Of a stretch of DNA of 45,589 bases, positions 34,203 through 41,744 are shown piece by piece; position 1 is the stretch's first letter, and each line of letters begins with the position of its first letter. The DNA is from Oscillospiraceae bacterium (GTDB taxonomy: Bacteria > Bacillota_A > Clostridia > Oscillospirales > Oscillospiraceae): the NCBI GenBank assembly GCA_902789835.1, contig CADAPN010000011.1, forward strand, positions 1 to 45,589, read 5' to 3'. The position numbers and the translations under genes are program-made. The notes under the pieces are model-generated. The model saw only the letters and a list, made by a program, of their open reading frames with translations. It did not search any database and had not been told where the DNA came from.

Positions 34203-34226
34203 AGGGGGAACCTTTCGGTCCCCCCT
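34203..34226 (-). terminator. intrinsic terminator of the 2-hydroxyacyl-CoA dehydratase operon
   Basis: A GC-rich stem of ten pairs with one mismatch (AGGGGGAACC / GGTCCCCCCT), a TTTC loop, and on the minus strand a TTTT run directly after it. It lies 13 bp past the stop of the small membrane protein and just ahead of the polysaccharide promoter, so it insulates the two operons. Confidence 0.75.
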
Positions 34227-34238
34227 GTCCTTGTATCT

Positions 34239-34421
34239 TCAGATTTTCCGGTCTCTTACCTGCGAGTCATAGTGCTTATTCAAAAACGGACGAATCACGT
34301 AGTAGATCAGCTTGTTCTCTCCGTTCGTAATATACAGCGTAAAGGTCGCCGCGAATCCGATCAGGCCGATCAGCAGCACCTTTCCCAGTACTTTCAGGGC
34401 CATCTTCAGAACCTTTTTCAT
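34239..34421 (-). CDS. 60-residue single-helix membrane protein
   Basis: A short protein with one hydrophobic segment (VLLIGLIGFAATFTLYI) after a basic start, then a polar tail (LIYYVIRPFLNKHYDSQ). AGGAGG is 9 bp before the ATG at 34421 and only 3 bp before an earlier ATG at 34427, so the inner start is chosen. It follows the two dehydratase-family genes within 18 bp and precedes their terminator, so it belongs to that operon. I do not recognise a named family; a membrane tether for the complex is one guess. Confidence 0.7.
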   Translation of the reverse strand: MKKVLKMALKVLGKVLLIGLIGFAATFTLYITNGENKLIYYVIRPFLNKHYDSQVRDRKI

Positions 34422-34438
34422 CTTCATCCACCTCCTGA

Positions 34439-36046
34439 TCAGTATGCTTCCGCATCGTCGAACTCGACAATCGTCGGGTCAAGCGGCGTCTCGTTCAGAA
34501 CGACGGACATATACTTGTTGACGCAGTTGCGCATATCCTGGCGGGAAACCGTGCGGCTGTCCTGCAGGTCGTGCTCGATGAAGATAAAGTGGAATCCCAG
34601 GTCTCTGGCCTGCTCCTCCATCATGCCGTGTACGCCGAGCATGCCGTTGCAGGCGATGTTGTCATTCATCAGGACCATGTCGCAGTTGAAGTTCTTGGCC
34701 CAATCCCAGACCGCGTTGATGTTCTCCCAGCCGCCGACGGCGTGATGGCGCATGCAGGCCTTCTCGGTGAAGCGGGTGATGTCGTCCATGGCAATCTCCG
34801 GATCCTCGGTGTTGATGATGTTATAGCCCATGGTGGAGTCCATGTTGAGGACGATGGTAATGCCCCAGCAGTTCTGCGTCCAGGTCGGGAAGTCCGTATA
34901 ATACACGGCCGAGGGGCCCCAGAGGAAGGCTCTGTGCCTGGTCTTTCCGCCGAAGGGAAGATACTTCTCCTCATAGCACTTGCGCATGATCTTGATGACC
35001 TTGCGGTCGACCTTGTTGAAGTACTCCTCCTGCCCGTTGACCGACTGCCAGGAATACAGCCGGTACAGCGACTCCGCAATGCCGGAGAGGGGTGAATAGG
35101 GCGTCTTGAAGAGGTCCCACTTCTCAAGTTCGATGGTGTTCTGCTCATTCATCAGACGGGCATACTTGAAAAACTCATCCCAGTCGTATTTGACGCCGTA
35201 GTGCTCCTCGACAAAGGCCATCGCGTTCTGCAGAGTCTCTCTGGAATAGGGCAGAGCCTCCGGATTGTTATGCTGCATTGCGAGTGTAATCGGGAAGTCC
35301 GGTTTCGCATAACGGCGGCGCTGGAACATGGAGGTCGCTTCCGAGGCGTTGCAGGGCATATTCGTCGAGAGCAGGACCCGTCCGAACAGCGGGAACGCGT
35401 CGTCGATGGCGACGCCGGTCTCGGCCGCGCATCTCGAGCACACGTCCGCCGGCAGTCCGTAGGATTCCGCCACGTCGATGTAATAAGGCTCAATATGCTG
35501 GTCAATGTCACAGATGATAAACTCCGGCAGAGTCTGCAGCGGGAAGGGGTAAAGGCCCTTGAAGCCTTTCAGGAAGAGCGGGGTAATCGTCTCGTCGTGC
35601 GGGATGATGTTCATCGTGTCCGGGCCGCCGCCGAAGCGTGCGTCGTTCTTCAGCGCAAACGCGATTCTCTTGGTCAGGCTCTGCACGATTGCGTGCATGT
35701 TCATATGCGCGATCTGCAGCTCCGGTCCGCGATAGCCTTCAAAAAGGCGGTCGATGAACATAAAGGTGCCCAGGTAAGATCCCATCCAGCGGTATTCCCA
35801 GAAGCCTTTCAGGATCGGGATCGGCGCCGAGGCCACCATCTGAACCATACTTAAGATGTTGTTGAGCCACGCGCCGTAGTCCACCATGGTGTCCTTCACG
35901 CCGCGCCATTCACGCCATTTGGCGACGCCGGTCTTGTCGTAATAGCGGTCGCGCTGTCCGCCGGTCCCCTTCTCCGCCTGCTTCAGCGGGTCGAAGCGCT
36001 CCAGCGCCTTGTCCAGGGGTGCGATCATTTTATCCAGAAGCTTCAT
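34439..36046 (-). CDS. 2-hydroxyacyl-CoA dehydratase family subunit (larger)
   Basis: 535 residues of the 2-hydroxyacyl-CoA dehydratase/benzoyl-CoA reductase superfamily, whose pairs bind [4Fe-4S] clusters and remove water from (R)-2-hydroxyacyl-CoA by a ketyl-radical route in strict anaerobes. Candidate cluster Cys lie in ADVCSRCAAETG, STNMPCNASEATS and NDNIACNGMLGVHG; RHHAVGGWENINAVWDW and FIFIEHDLQDSRTVSRQDM are further features. GGAGG is 7 bp before the ATG at 36046, one base after the partner's stop; the longer open frame to 36079 overlaps the partner and is not used. The activator ATPase and a CoA-transferase are not nearby, so the substrate is unknown. Confidence 0.82.
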   Translation of the reverse strand: MKLLDKMIAPLDKALERFDPLKQAEKGTGGQRDRYYDKTGVAKWREWRGVKDTMVDYGAWLNNILSMVQMVASAPIPILKGFWEYRWMGSYLGTFMFIDRLFEGYRGPELQIAHMNMHAIVQSLTKRIAFALKNDARFGGGPDTMNIIPHDETITPLFLKGFKGLYPFPLQTLPEFIICDIDQHIEPYYIDVAESYGLPADVCSRCAAETGVAIDDAFPLFGRVLLSTNMPCNASEATSMFQRRRYAKPDFPITLAMQHNNPEALPYSRETLQNAMAFVEEHYGVKYDWDEFFKYARLMNEQNTIELEKWDLFKTPYSPLSGIAESLYRLYSWQSVNGQEEYFNKVDRKVIKIMRKCYEEKYLPFGGKTRHRAFLWGPSAVYYTDFPTWTQNCWGITIVLNMDSTMGYNIINTEDPEIAMDDITRFTEKACMRHHAVGGWENINAVWDWAKNFNCDMVLMNDNIACNGMLGVHGMMEEQARDLGFHFIFIEHDLQDSRTVSRQDMRNCVNKYMSVVLNETPLDPTIVEFDDAEAY

Positions 36047-36047
36047 G

Positions 36048-37235
36048 TTACTTTCCTCCCTGGATCTGTTTGATTTCAAGAGACTCGATAAAGGCCTGGA
36101 ATCTCGTTCGCAGCTGTCCCACCGCGCCCAGCGCGTATTCCTTCTCGATCGTGCAGGTCGGAATATGGCGCTCGTTGATAAAGATGTTGGAGGCCAGGAC
36201 CTTTTCGTAGCTCCAGAATTCGCAGAATTTCATATTCTCGTAGATGATGCCTTCCGCGCCGAATTCCTTAACCAGGCGTTCCACTTCGTCGTGGCGCTGG
36301 TCGATCTTCATGCCGTCCATAAAGCGCGCGCACTGATTCCAGTGCAGATAGGTGCGGCAGATCGCGTCAAATGCGGATTCCCCCTCGCGGATTTCAATCT
36401 CCTCGCGGCTCGGGAAGCTTCCGAAGCAGTAACGGTCCGCAACAACCATTGCCCCGCAGGTCTCAATCAGCTTTGTAAACTCCGGATCGTCGATCTCGCT
36501 TCCGACCAGGACCACCCTGGTGCGGAACGGGAAATTCGGCTCCGGTTCGCGTGTCTTCAGCTCTTCCAGCGTCTCTTCCAGATACGGAAGAATAAGGTCA
36601 TGGGGACAGACCTGGCTGACCAGCTGCATCACATGGAACTCATACCCGGTGATCGGCGGGTTCGGCAGCTTGCGGAAAGCTCCGATCTCCGAGATGACGC
36701 GGCAGAGACAGTTGTGTTTCTCAACGGCCGTGCGCAGCGCCTCTTCCGACGTATCAACGCCGAGCTTCTCCTTCAGCGGCTCCAGGATCTTGACCGTGAG
36801 CTGGACCTTGTAATAGTCCAGGTTGGTCTTGTCTCCCTTCATCGGCGGGTCGATCTGCGTCACAAAGAAACGGTCGTTCTTCACCGGATTGAGCAGGAAG
36901 AAATGGGTTTCCATACGGTCCATGGTCGCACAGCTCTCCGCGCCGAAGAGAGCGTCGAGATAATTATATCCGCCTTCGATTGCGCGTTCCAGAATGGACC
37001 GCGCATAGGGACATGAACGGTTGGTCATATAGTAACCGGCGATGTCCGTTGACGTGCAGCGGGGCGCACGCAGTCTGCTCGAGAAGCAGCCCGGGAGATT
37101 CAGCAGGACTTCCGGAATATAGTAGCAGTTATATCCCAGGGCCAGCTGTCCTTCGCTCTTGGCTTTTTCCACCAGCTCGTTCTGTGCGTCCTGCAGCAGA
37201 TTCTCAAAAAAGATCAGATGCTTCAGGTCTTTCAA
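36048..37235 (-). CDS. 2-hydroxyacyl-CoA dehydratase family subunit (smaller, HgdB-like)
   Basis: 395 residues, the partner of the preceding subunit. YNCYYIPEVLLNLPG, LRAPRCTSTDIAGYYM and RSCPYARSILERAIEGG contain the Cys set expected for a cluster; VVLVGSEIDDPEFTKLIE, ADRYCFGSF and GIIYENMKFCEFWSYE are the family's second half. The start is a TTG at 37235 because AAAGAGGTG is spaced correctly there; the frame is open to a GTG at 37244 that has no room for a ribosome site. A promoter (TTGATG, 17 bp, TAAAAT) lies at 37283-37311. Confidence 0.84.
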   Translation of the reverse strand: MKDLKHLIFFENLLQDAQNELVEKAKSEGQLALGYNCYYIPEVLLNLPGCFSSRLRAPRCTSTDIAGYYMTNRSCPYARSILERAIEGGYNYLDALFGAESCATMDRMETHFFLLNPVKNDRFFVTQIDPPMKGDKTNLDYYKVQLTVKILEPLKEKLGVDTSEEALRTAVEKHNCLCRVISEIGAFRKLPNPPITGYEFHVMQLVSQVCPHDLILPYLEETLEELKTREPEPNFPFRTRVVLVGSEIDDPEFTKLIETCGAMVVADRYCFGSFPSREEIEIREGESAFDAICRTYLHWNQCARFMDGMKIDQRHDEVERLVKEFGAEGIIYENMKFCEFWSYEKVLASNIFINERHIPTCTIEKEYALGAVGQLRTRFQAFIESLEIKQIQGGK

Positions 37236-37282
37236 GCAATACACCTCTTTTTCATGGATTTTGTCTATAATTGCTCAATATA

Positions 37283-37311
37283 ATTTTACTATAACGGATT
37301 TCGCCCATCAA
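37283..37311 (-). promoter_or_regulatory. promoter candidate for the dehydratase operon
   Basis: On the minus strand TTGATG, 17 bp, TAAAAT, followed by about 40 bp to the ribosome site of the smaller subunit. The 205-bp gap between this operon and the divergent P-loop gene is AT-rich and holds signals for both directions; the plus-strand promoter is less clear. Confidence 0.5.
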
Positions 37312-37440
37312 TATACACTTTTTACGATTTGTATAAAAATGTTTTTATTTACATTTATGCTCTTGCGCCCTGCCCAAAAACATGATAAGCTGTATTCAGG
37401 TTTGAACACCAAAACCTTAAAATATCAAGGAGGGATTGCT

Positions 37441-37854
37441 ATGGTCAGCATTCTCATGGGTCTGAAGGGAAGCGGCAAGACAAAACGTCTCGTTGAACTG
37501 GTCCGCGCTGCGGTAAAGGAAGAAACCGGTGATGTCGTTTGTATCGAAAAGGAGCGGAAGCTCACGTATGATATTCCCTATCAGGCCCGTTTGATTGAAG
37601 CCGGTGCCTATGATATCGGCAGCTATGAATTTCTGAAGGGGCTGATTTGCGGCATCCACGCCGGCAATTACGACATCACCCACTTCTTTGTGGATAATTT
37701 CTATAAGCTTGTCAATGACAAGGATCCGGAATCGCTCATTACCTTTATCAACTGGCTTGAAAAGTTCTCTGAGAACGAGCATATCAGCTTTGTTCTCTCC
37801 ATTACCTCCGATCCGGAAACCGTTCCCGAGCAGCTGAAGAAGTATATCATCTGA
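37441..37854 (+). CDS. small P-loop NTPase
   Basis: 137 residues. A Walker A site, GLKGSGKTK, is at residues 7-15, and THFFVDNFYKL near 82 offers a Walker B-like hydrophobic strand with Asp. Little else resembles a named family; such short P-loop proteins are often mislabelled as PilT-like. The ATG has AAGGAGG 7 bp upstream; the frame stays open back to 37159 but that part overlaps the dehydratase gene. It is monocistronic and ends at a strong terminator 26 bp past the stop. Nucleotide binding is likely; the role is unknown. Confidence 0.8.
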   Translation: MVSILMGLKGSGKTKRLVELVRAAVKEETGDVVCIEKERKLTYDIPYQARLIEAGAYDIGSYEFLKGLICGIHAGNYDITHFFVDNFYKLVNDKDPESLITFINWLEKFSENEHISFVLSITSDPETVPEQLKKYII

Positions 37855-37879
37855 TTTTTTCTGACCCCCACAAAAGAAC

Positions 37880-37910
37880 CGCCCGCTCCTTCCGGAGCGG
37901 GCGATTTCTT
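37880..37910. terminator. bidirectional intrinsic terminator
   Basis: A perfect 10-bp stem CGCCCGCTCC / GGAGCGGGCG with a TTCC loop, followed on the plus strand by ATTTCTT and on the minus strand by GTTCTTTTG. It sits between the convergent P-loop gene and rqcP and can serve both. Confidence 0.85.
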
Positions 37911-38148
37911 ATAATTCCCGGTACATGGCCGCTGCATCGGCCTTTTTTGCATTCTCGCTGATGTCCGTAACCTCAACCCTGAGGCTTCGATTGCCGAAGG
38001 CAATTTCGATTACGTCTCCGATTTTGACCTGGTAGGAGGCTTTTGCCTCCCGGCCGTTCACCGTGACTCTCTCACTGTCGCAGGCTTCATTGGCGATCGT
38101 CCGTCTTTTGATGAGGCGCGATACTTTCAGATACTTGTCCAGTCTCAT
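37909..38148 (-). CDS. rqcP: RqcP, S4-domain ribosome-quality-control factor
   Basis: 79 residues, almost all an S4 RNA-binding domain: MRLDKYLKVSRLIKRRTIANE, the VTVNGREAKASYQVKIGD turn and IEIAFGNRSLRVEV. RqcP binds stalled 50S subunits and helps RqcH add C-terminal alanine tails. GGAG precedes the ATG. It follows a 112-bp gap that contains possible RNA structure and ends at the terminator shared with the P-loop gene. It is more like Firmicutes RqcP (YabO) than the longer Hsp15. Confidence 0.92.
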   Translation of the reverse strand: MRLDKYLKVSRLIKRRTIANEACDSERVTVNGREAKASYQVKIGDVIEIAFGNRSLRVEVTDISENAKKADAAAMYREL

Positions 38149-38184
38149 GTTCTGCTCCGTTTCTCATACTGCTTAATGGGATTC

Positions 38185-38260
38185 CCTGACCGGCGCGATG
38201 TACGGGCACCGCATTTCGTCAACGGGTAGATTCCCCGTTCCCGGTTAATCCTCGGTCAGG
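38185..38260. other. structured intergenic segment before rqcP
   Basis: Outer arms CCTGACCG (38185-38192) and CGGTCAGG (38253-38260) enclose an inner AACGGG/CCCGTT hairpin (38221-38239). The outer stem starts at the LRR stop codon. It may be an RNA fold, an attenuator or chance; it lacks the usual T-run of a terminator. Confidence 0.35.
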
Positions 38261-40012
38261 TTAAAAGATGATTTCACAGTCCGGCATGAAGCCGCGCAGT
38301 TCCTGGACAGCTTCGTCCGCCAGCGGGTTCCCTGTGAGAACCAGTTTCTTCAGATTTGTCAGTTTTCGAAGGCTCGCCACCGCTTCGATTTCATTCCCGC
38401 TCAGATCCAGTTCTTCCAGGGCAGAGAGCGCGTAGAGGGAAAGCACATCCCGAATCTGGTTCCCCGAGAGATTCAGTTTTCGAATCGTTGCGGCCGATGC
38501 GGTAATTTCAAAGGGGAAGAGATTCATAATCTCGTTGTCTCTCAGGTCCACTTCCTCCAGGGCGGTCATTTTGGCAATGCCGCTCAGGTCCGAGATCCCC
38601 GCCGCCGGGAACAGCAGCTGTTTCTCGTCACTGCGCAGATGATGCCCGGAAAAATCGACCTCATAGATCAGCTCCGGCAGCGCGATGCTGCAGCCGGGCA
38701 GTGCCGACTTGAGCGCCCCGACGGCAATATCGCTCAGGCCTTTGTTGTCCCTCAGGTCAATGCTGAAAATGCTTTTCATCCCATAGAGTTCCGCAAGATC
38801 CGCATCCGTGACAGGGGTGTCTCTCAGGTCCAGCGTTTTCAGCGAAGTCAGGTGTCCCAGGCCGGAAAAGTCCTTGATCGGGTTTCCCCTGAGATCCAGC
38901 TCCGTGAGCTGCGTCATGGATCCCGCCGAAGTCGTTTCCGAGATCCGATTGTACTCCGCGTCCAGCTTCACCAGGTAGGGCAAACCGATCAGCGGCCGCA
39001 GGTCACTGACGGCATTGTTGTTTATGTTCAGTTTTTCCAGCTTGGACAGCTCCATCAGCGGGCGGATGTCGCTGATCTCATTGCCGCTGAGATCCAGGAT
39101 CTTCAGTTCTGTGAATCCCTGCAGCATGCTGATATCTGAAAGGTTTTTCTGGCTCAGGGAGAGTTCCGCCGCATTCAGGGGGAAGGCCTCTCCCGTAAAA
39201 AACAGTTTCTCCGCCCCGGCGGTTCCGAAGCGGATCGCGCAGTCCGGAAGACTCTCGGCCAGAGCATAAACCGCCGTCTCATCCAGCCCGGTATCCACAA
39301 TGCTGAGGCTCGTAAGGAAGCGAAGAGAACCAAGCTCCGTACAGTCCGTCAGCGGATTTCGGTCCAGATTCAGGGTCCGAAGGCTGCTCAGCTCCGTCAG
39401 GGCCCGGATATTCCGGATCTGGTTTCCCGCGAGATCCAGCTCGTCCAGGCTTTTGAGCTGACTCAGCGCCGTGAGGTCCGAAATCTTGTTATCCCTCAGG
39501 GACAACCGGTCCAGCGCATACAGTGCCGTAAGCTGCTGAAGCTGTGCGTCGTTCAGCTCGAGTCCGTCCAGGCTCGCGCTCTGCTCACTGACGCTCAGCT
39601 CAACCCCGGCCACCGTCACCATCTGCGCCTGTGATTTCTGGAGTTTGCGCTGTTCGATGGACTGAATCCGGTTTGAGATCGCCGGGTCTGCGGTGTTCAG
39701 CTTCCGAAGAGTCTCCAGCGCCCGCGGATAGTTCTCCAGCGCCTCATAGCAATCGGCCATCAGGAGCAGGATCTCCGTATTCTTATCCTCATCTTTGATT
39801 CTGCGCAGGTACAGCAGCGCATTTTCATAGTCTCCCGCGCTGTAGCTTTCCCGCGCTTTGCGGGTGTAGTCTTCGGTCCGCCGCTCCGAGGCCCGGTGCA
39901 GAAGCAGAATCGCGGTCACCGCCAGCAGAAGAAGCAGTACCGCCGTAATCACCAGGTAGATTTTCTTTTTCCCGCGGGGCGTTCCCGCCTGAAGAAGCTT
40001 CCAGTTCATCAT
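38261..40012 (-). CDS. membrane-anchored leucine-rich-repeat protein with TPR-like segment
   Basis: 583 residues. A hydrophobic helix (about 18-40, VITAVLLLLLAVTAILLL) anchors it with the rest probably outside. Residues 48-115 look like two tetratricopeptide-type helical hairpins (SYSAGDYENALLYLRRI, CYEALENYPRALETLRKL). From about 145 to the end there are many 22-residue repeats of internalin type (LDELDLAGNQIRNIRALTEL, LKILDLSGNEISDIRPLMEL, LEELDLSGNEIEAVASLRKL). There is no sortase motif or cell-wall domain. The start overlaps the end of the upstream membrane protein by ATGA, so the pair is coupled. It probably binds a protein or glycan at the cell surface. Confidence 0.9.
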   Translation of the reverse strand: MMNWKLLQAGTPRGKKKIYLVITAVLLLLLAVTAILLLHRASERRTEDYTRKARESYSAGDYENALLYLRRIKDEDKNTEILLLMADCYEALENYPRALETLRKLNTADPAISNRIQSIEQRKLQKSQAQMVTVAGVELSVSEQSASLDGLELNDAQLQQLTALYALDRLSLRDNKISDLTALSQLKSLDELDLAGNQIRNIRALTELSSLRTLNLDRNPLTDCTELGSLRFLTSLSIVDTGLDETAVYALAESLPDCAIRFGTAGAEKLFFTGEAFPLNAAELSLSQKNLSDISMLQGFTELKILDLSGNEISDIRPLMELSKLEKLNINNNAVSDLRPLIGLPYLVKLDAEYNRISETTSAGSMTQLTELDLRGNPIKDFSGLGHLTSLKTLDLRDTPVTDADLAELYGMKSIFSIDLRDNKGLSDIAVGALKSALPGCSIALPELIYEVDFSGHHLRSDEKQLLFPAAGISDLSGIAKMTALEEVDLRDNEIMNLFPFEITASAATIRKLNLSGNQIRDVLSLYALSALEELDLSGNEIEAVASLRKLTNLKKLVLTGNPLADEAVQELRGFMPDCEIIF

Positions 40013-40743
40013 GGCAAGGTCTCGGTGGCTTGTCCGGCTTCCGCCGGCTCCTGCTGTACCGTCTGGCTCGCGTCCGGAGCCGCCGGTGCCGCCGCTTGGT
40101 CGGCGGCTTCCTCAACGGCAGCTGCTTCTTCCGAAGCTTCCTGCTCGGCCGCGGGCTTCGGTTTTCTGATTCTCGGCAGATGGATGACCGGTTCCACAAT
40201 CGTTTTCTTCATGGAAAGCGCCAGGCAGAAGAGGCCGAGCATAATGCAAAGCACGCTCATTTCCTGCATGCCGCCGGAAAAACTCACCGGATTGGCGGTA
40301 TCCCGCAGGGCCGGAAGGTCCTCCACAAAAATGTGATACAGGAACGGCAGGCCGAACAGCGCCGCGAGAATCCACTTGGTCCGGATCACGCCGAAGACCG
40401 TACCGGTATACAGGGCAATCACCGCCGCATAGAGCAGAATGCAGAGCACCGTATGAACCATGCTTTCAAAGCCGAGCGATTTGACAATAAAAAACACCGC
40501 GCCCAGGATGACCGGAATGAATGTCGTCCATAACGCTCTTCTGCCGAACAGCCATACGAAAGCAATCAGCAGCAGGGCGCTGCCGATCGGCAGGGCGATC
40601 TGCGCAAGTGCAAAGGAACGATCACTCCAAAGCCCCCAGCAGCCGATCACACGAAAGGCAACGGACAATGCCATCAGGATGATCATGGCCTGAACGCCGA
40701 AACTGTTTCGTTCTGTATAGAATTTGATTTTCTCCGTTTTCAT
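40009..40743 (-). CDS. polytopic membrane protein with Ala/Glu-rich tail
   Basis: 244 residues: six hydrophobic segments from about 15 to 180 (QAMIILMALSVAFRV, LALPFL-type helices, SVLCIMLGLFCLALSM), then a long acidic, alanine- and glutamine-rich tail (about 195-244, AAAVEEAADQAAAPAAP) that is probably disordered. No family recognised. The ATG at 40743 has GGAG 7 bp upstream; an earlier start at 40812 lies inside the promoter. It is the first gene of an operon with the leucine-rich-repeat gene. The promoter is at 40784-40812. Confidence 0.78.
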   Translation of the reverse strand: MKTEKIKFYTERNSFGVQAMIILMALSVAFRVIGCWGLWSDRSFALAQIALPIGSALLLIAFVWLFGRRALWTTFIPVILGAVFFIVKSLGFESMVHTVLCILLYAAVIALYTGTVFGVIRTKWILAALFGLPFLYHIFVEDLPALRDTANPVSFSGGMQEMSVLCIMLGLFCLALSMKKTIVEPVIHLPRIRKPKPAAEQEASEEAAAVEEAADQAAAPAAPDASQTVQQEPAEAGQATETLP

Positions 40744-40783
40744 AGTGCCGCTCCATTGCCCGCAGTTGACATAAACCTGTCTG

Positions 40784-40812
40784 ATTATAGCATACCGTCG
40801 TCCCCTGCGCAA
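40784..40812 (-). promoter_or_regulatory. promoter of the membrane-protein/LRR operon
   Basis: On the minus strand TTGCGC, 17 bp, TATAAT (perfect -10). The predicted start near 40777 leaves a leader of about 34 nt to the ATG at 40743. Confidence 0.7.
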
Positions 40813-40816
40813 GCAG

Positions 40817-40841
40817 AAAGCGGGCCTTTCGGCCCGCTTTT
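40817..40841. terminator. intrinsic terminator after rubredoxin
   Basis: A perfect 10-bp stem AAAGCGGGCC / GGCCCGCTTT with a TTTC loop, about 47 bp past the rubredoxin stop and next to the -35 box of the following operon. The T-stretch on the minus strand is short (TTTCTGCTT), so it is strong by its stem. Confidence 0.75.
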
Positions 40842-40887
40842 CAGCTGTTTGGTCTGTCCTCTCGGACGATGAGCCTGATCCGGCCTT

Positions 40888-41022
40888 TTACTCCTCGGCG
40901 GTAAACTCATCCTTGCCCGCGCCGCAGAGCTCGCAGGCAAAATCATCGGGAAGATCTTCCCACTTCACGCCGGCCTCTTCTTCGTCATAGACCCAGCCGC
41001 AAAGATTGCAGACATACTTCAT
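40888..41022 (-). CDS. rubredoxin
   Basis: 44 residues: [18 protein letters not shown] and [15 protein letters not shown] give the two CxxC knuckles that hold a single iron. It is shorter than the usual 52-54 residues, as in some clostridial rubredoxins. It accepts electrons from an NAD(P)H oxidoreductase and passes them to peroxide- or superoxide-reducing proteins. AAGGAG is 9 bp before the ATG. It follows rubrerythrin by 23 bp, so the two are one unit. Confidence 0.93.
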   Translation of the reverse strand: MKYVCNLCGWVYDEEEAGVKWEDLPDDFACELCGAGKDEFTAEE

Positions 41023-41045
41023 ATCGCGTCTCTCCTTTCTTACTC

Positions 41046-41612
41046 TTACTTAAAATATCTCTCCAGCAGGCCTTTGAATGCCTTGCCGTGTCTCGCTTCG
41101 TCGCGTGCCATTTCGTGGATGGTGTCATGCAGCGCGTCAAGATTGTACTTTTTGCAGAGCTTGGCCAGTTCCGTCTTGCCGACGGTCGCGCCGTTTTCGG
41201 CATCGACGCGCATCTGCAGATTCTTCTTCGTGCTGTCGGTCAGCACCTCTCCCAGGAGCTCTGCAAACTTTGCAGCGTGTTCGGCCTCTTCCAGGCCGGC
41301 CTTCTCCCAGTACATGCCGACTTCGGGATATCCTTCACGATATGCGACACGGGCCATCGCCAGATACATGCCGACTTCTGAGCACTCGCCCTCGAAATTG
41401 GAACGGAGCCCTGCAATGATCTCTTCCTTCACTTCCTCCGGAACCTCTGCTCCGAAAACCTTGCCGACACCGACCACATGCTCGGCCGCCCAGCTCAGTT
41501 CCTCCGCCTGAAGGGTAAACTTCTCGCCGGGGACCTTGCAGACCGGGCACTTCTCAGGGGGTGTATCCCCCTCATGGACGTAACCGCATACCGGACATAC
41601 CCATTTTTTCAT
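41046..41612 (-). CDS. rbr: reverse rubrerythrin (NADH peroxidase type)
   Basis: 188 residues. The rubredoxin-like domain is at the N-terminus (C6-x2-C9 and C22-x2-C25 in [10 protein letters not shown] and [10 protein letters not shown]), followed by the four-helix diiron domain: [38 protein letters not shown] and [17 protein letters not shown], with the Glu and His ligands. It is the reverse domain order of classical rubrerythrin. The role is hydrogen peroxide reduction in the cytoplasm. The ATG at 41612 has AGGAGG 8 bp upstream and is preferred over the GTG one codon before. Confidence 0.94.
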   Translation of the reverse strand: MKKWVCPVCGYVHEGDTPPEKCPVCKVPGEKFTLQAEELSWAAEHVVGVGKVFGAEVPEEVKEEIIAGLRSNFEGECSEVGMYLAMARVAYREGYPEVGMYWEKAGLEEAEHAAKFAELLGEVLTDSTKKNLQMRVDAENGATVGKTELAKLCKKYNLDALHDTIHEMARDEARHGKAFKGLLERYFK

Positions 41613-41744
41613 CACGCATACCTCCTGCTTGATATTTTTATGTGCTTTTTATTGTGCGGGAAGTCAAAAGATTGATGCTTCACGCCTGTTTGTATTAAAC
41701 TACCATAGTCCCCGTTTTTTGTAAAGAAGCTTTCTGTGAATTTT

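Noticed and set aside
38221..38239. Possible tRNA gene suggested by a T-arm-like hairpin
   Set aside because: No acceptor stem, anticodon arm or D-arm could be drawn around it.
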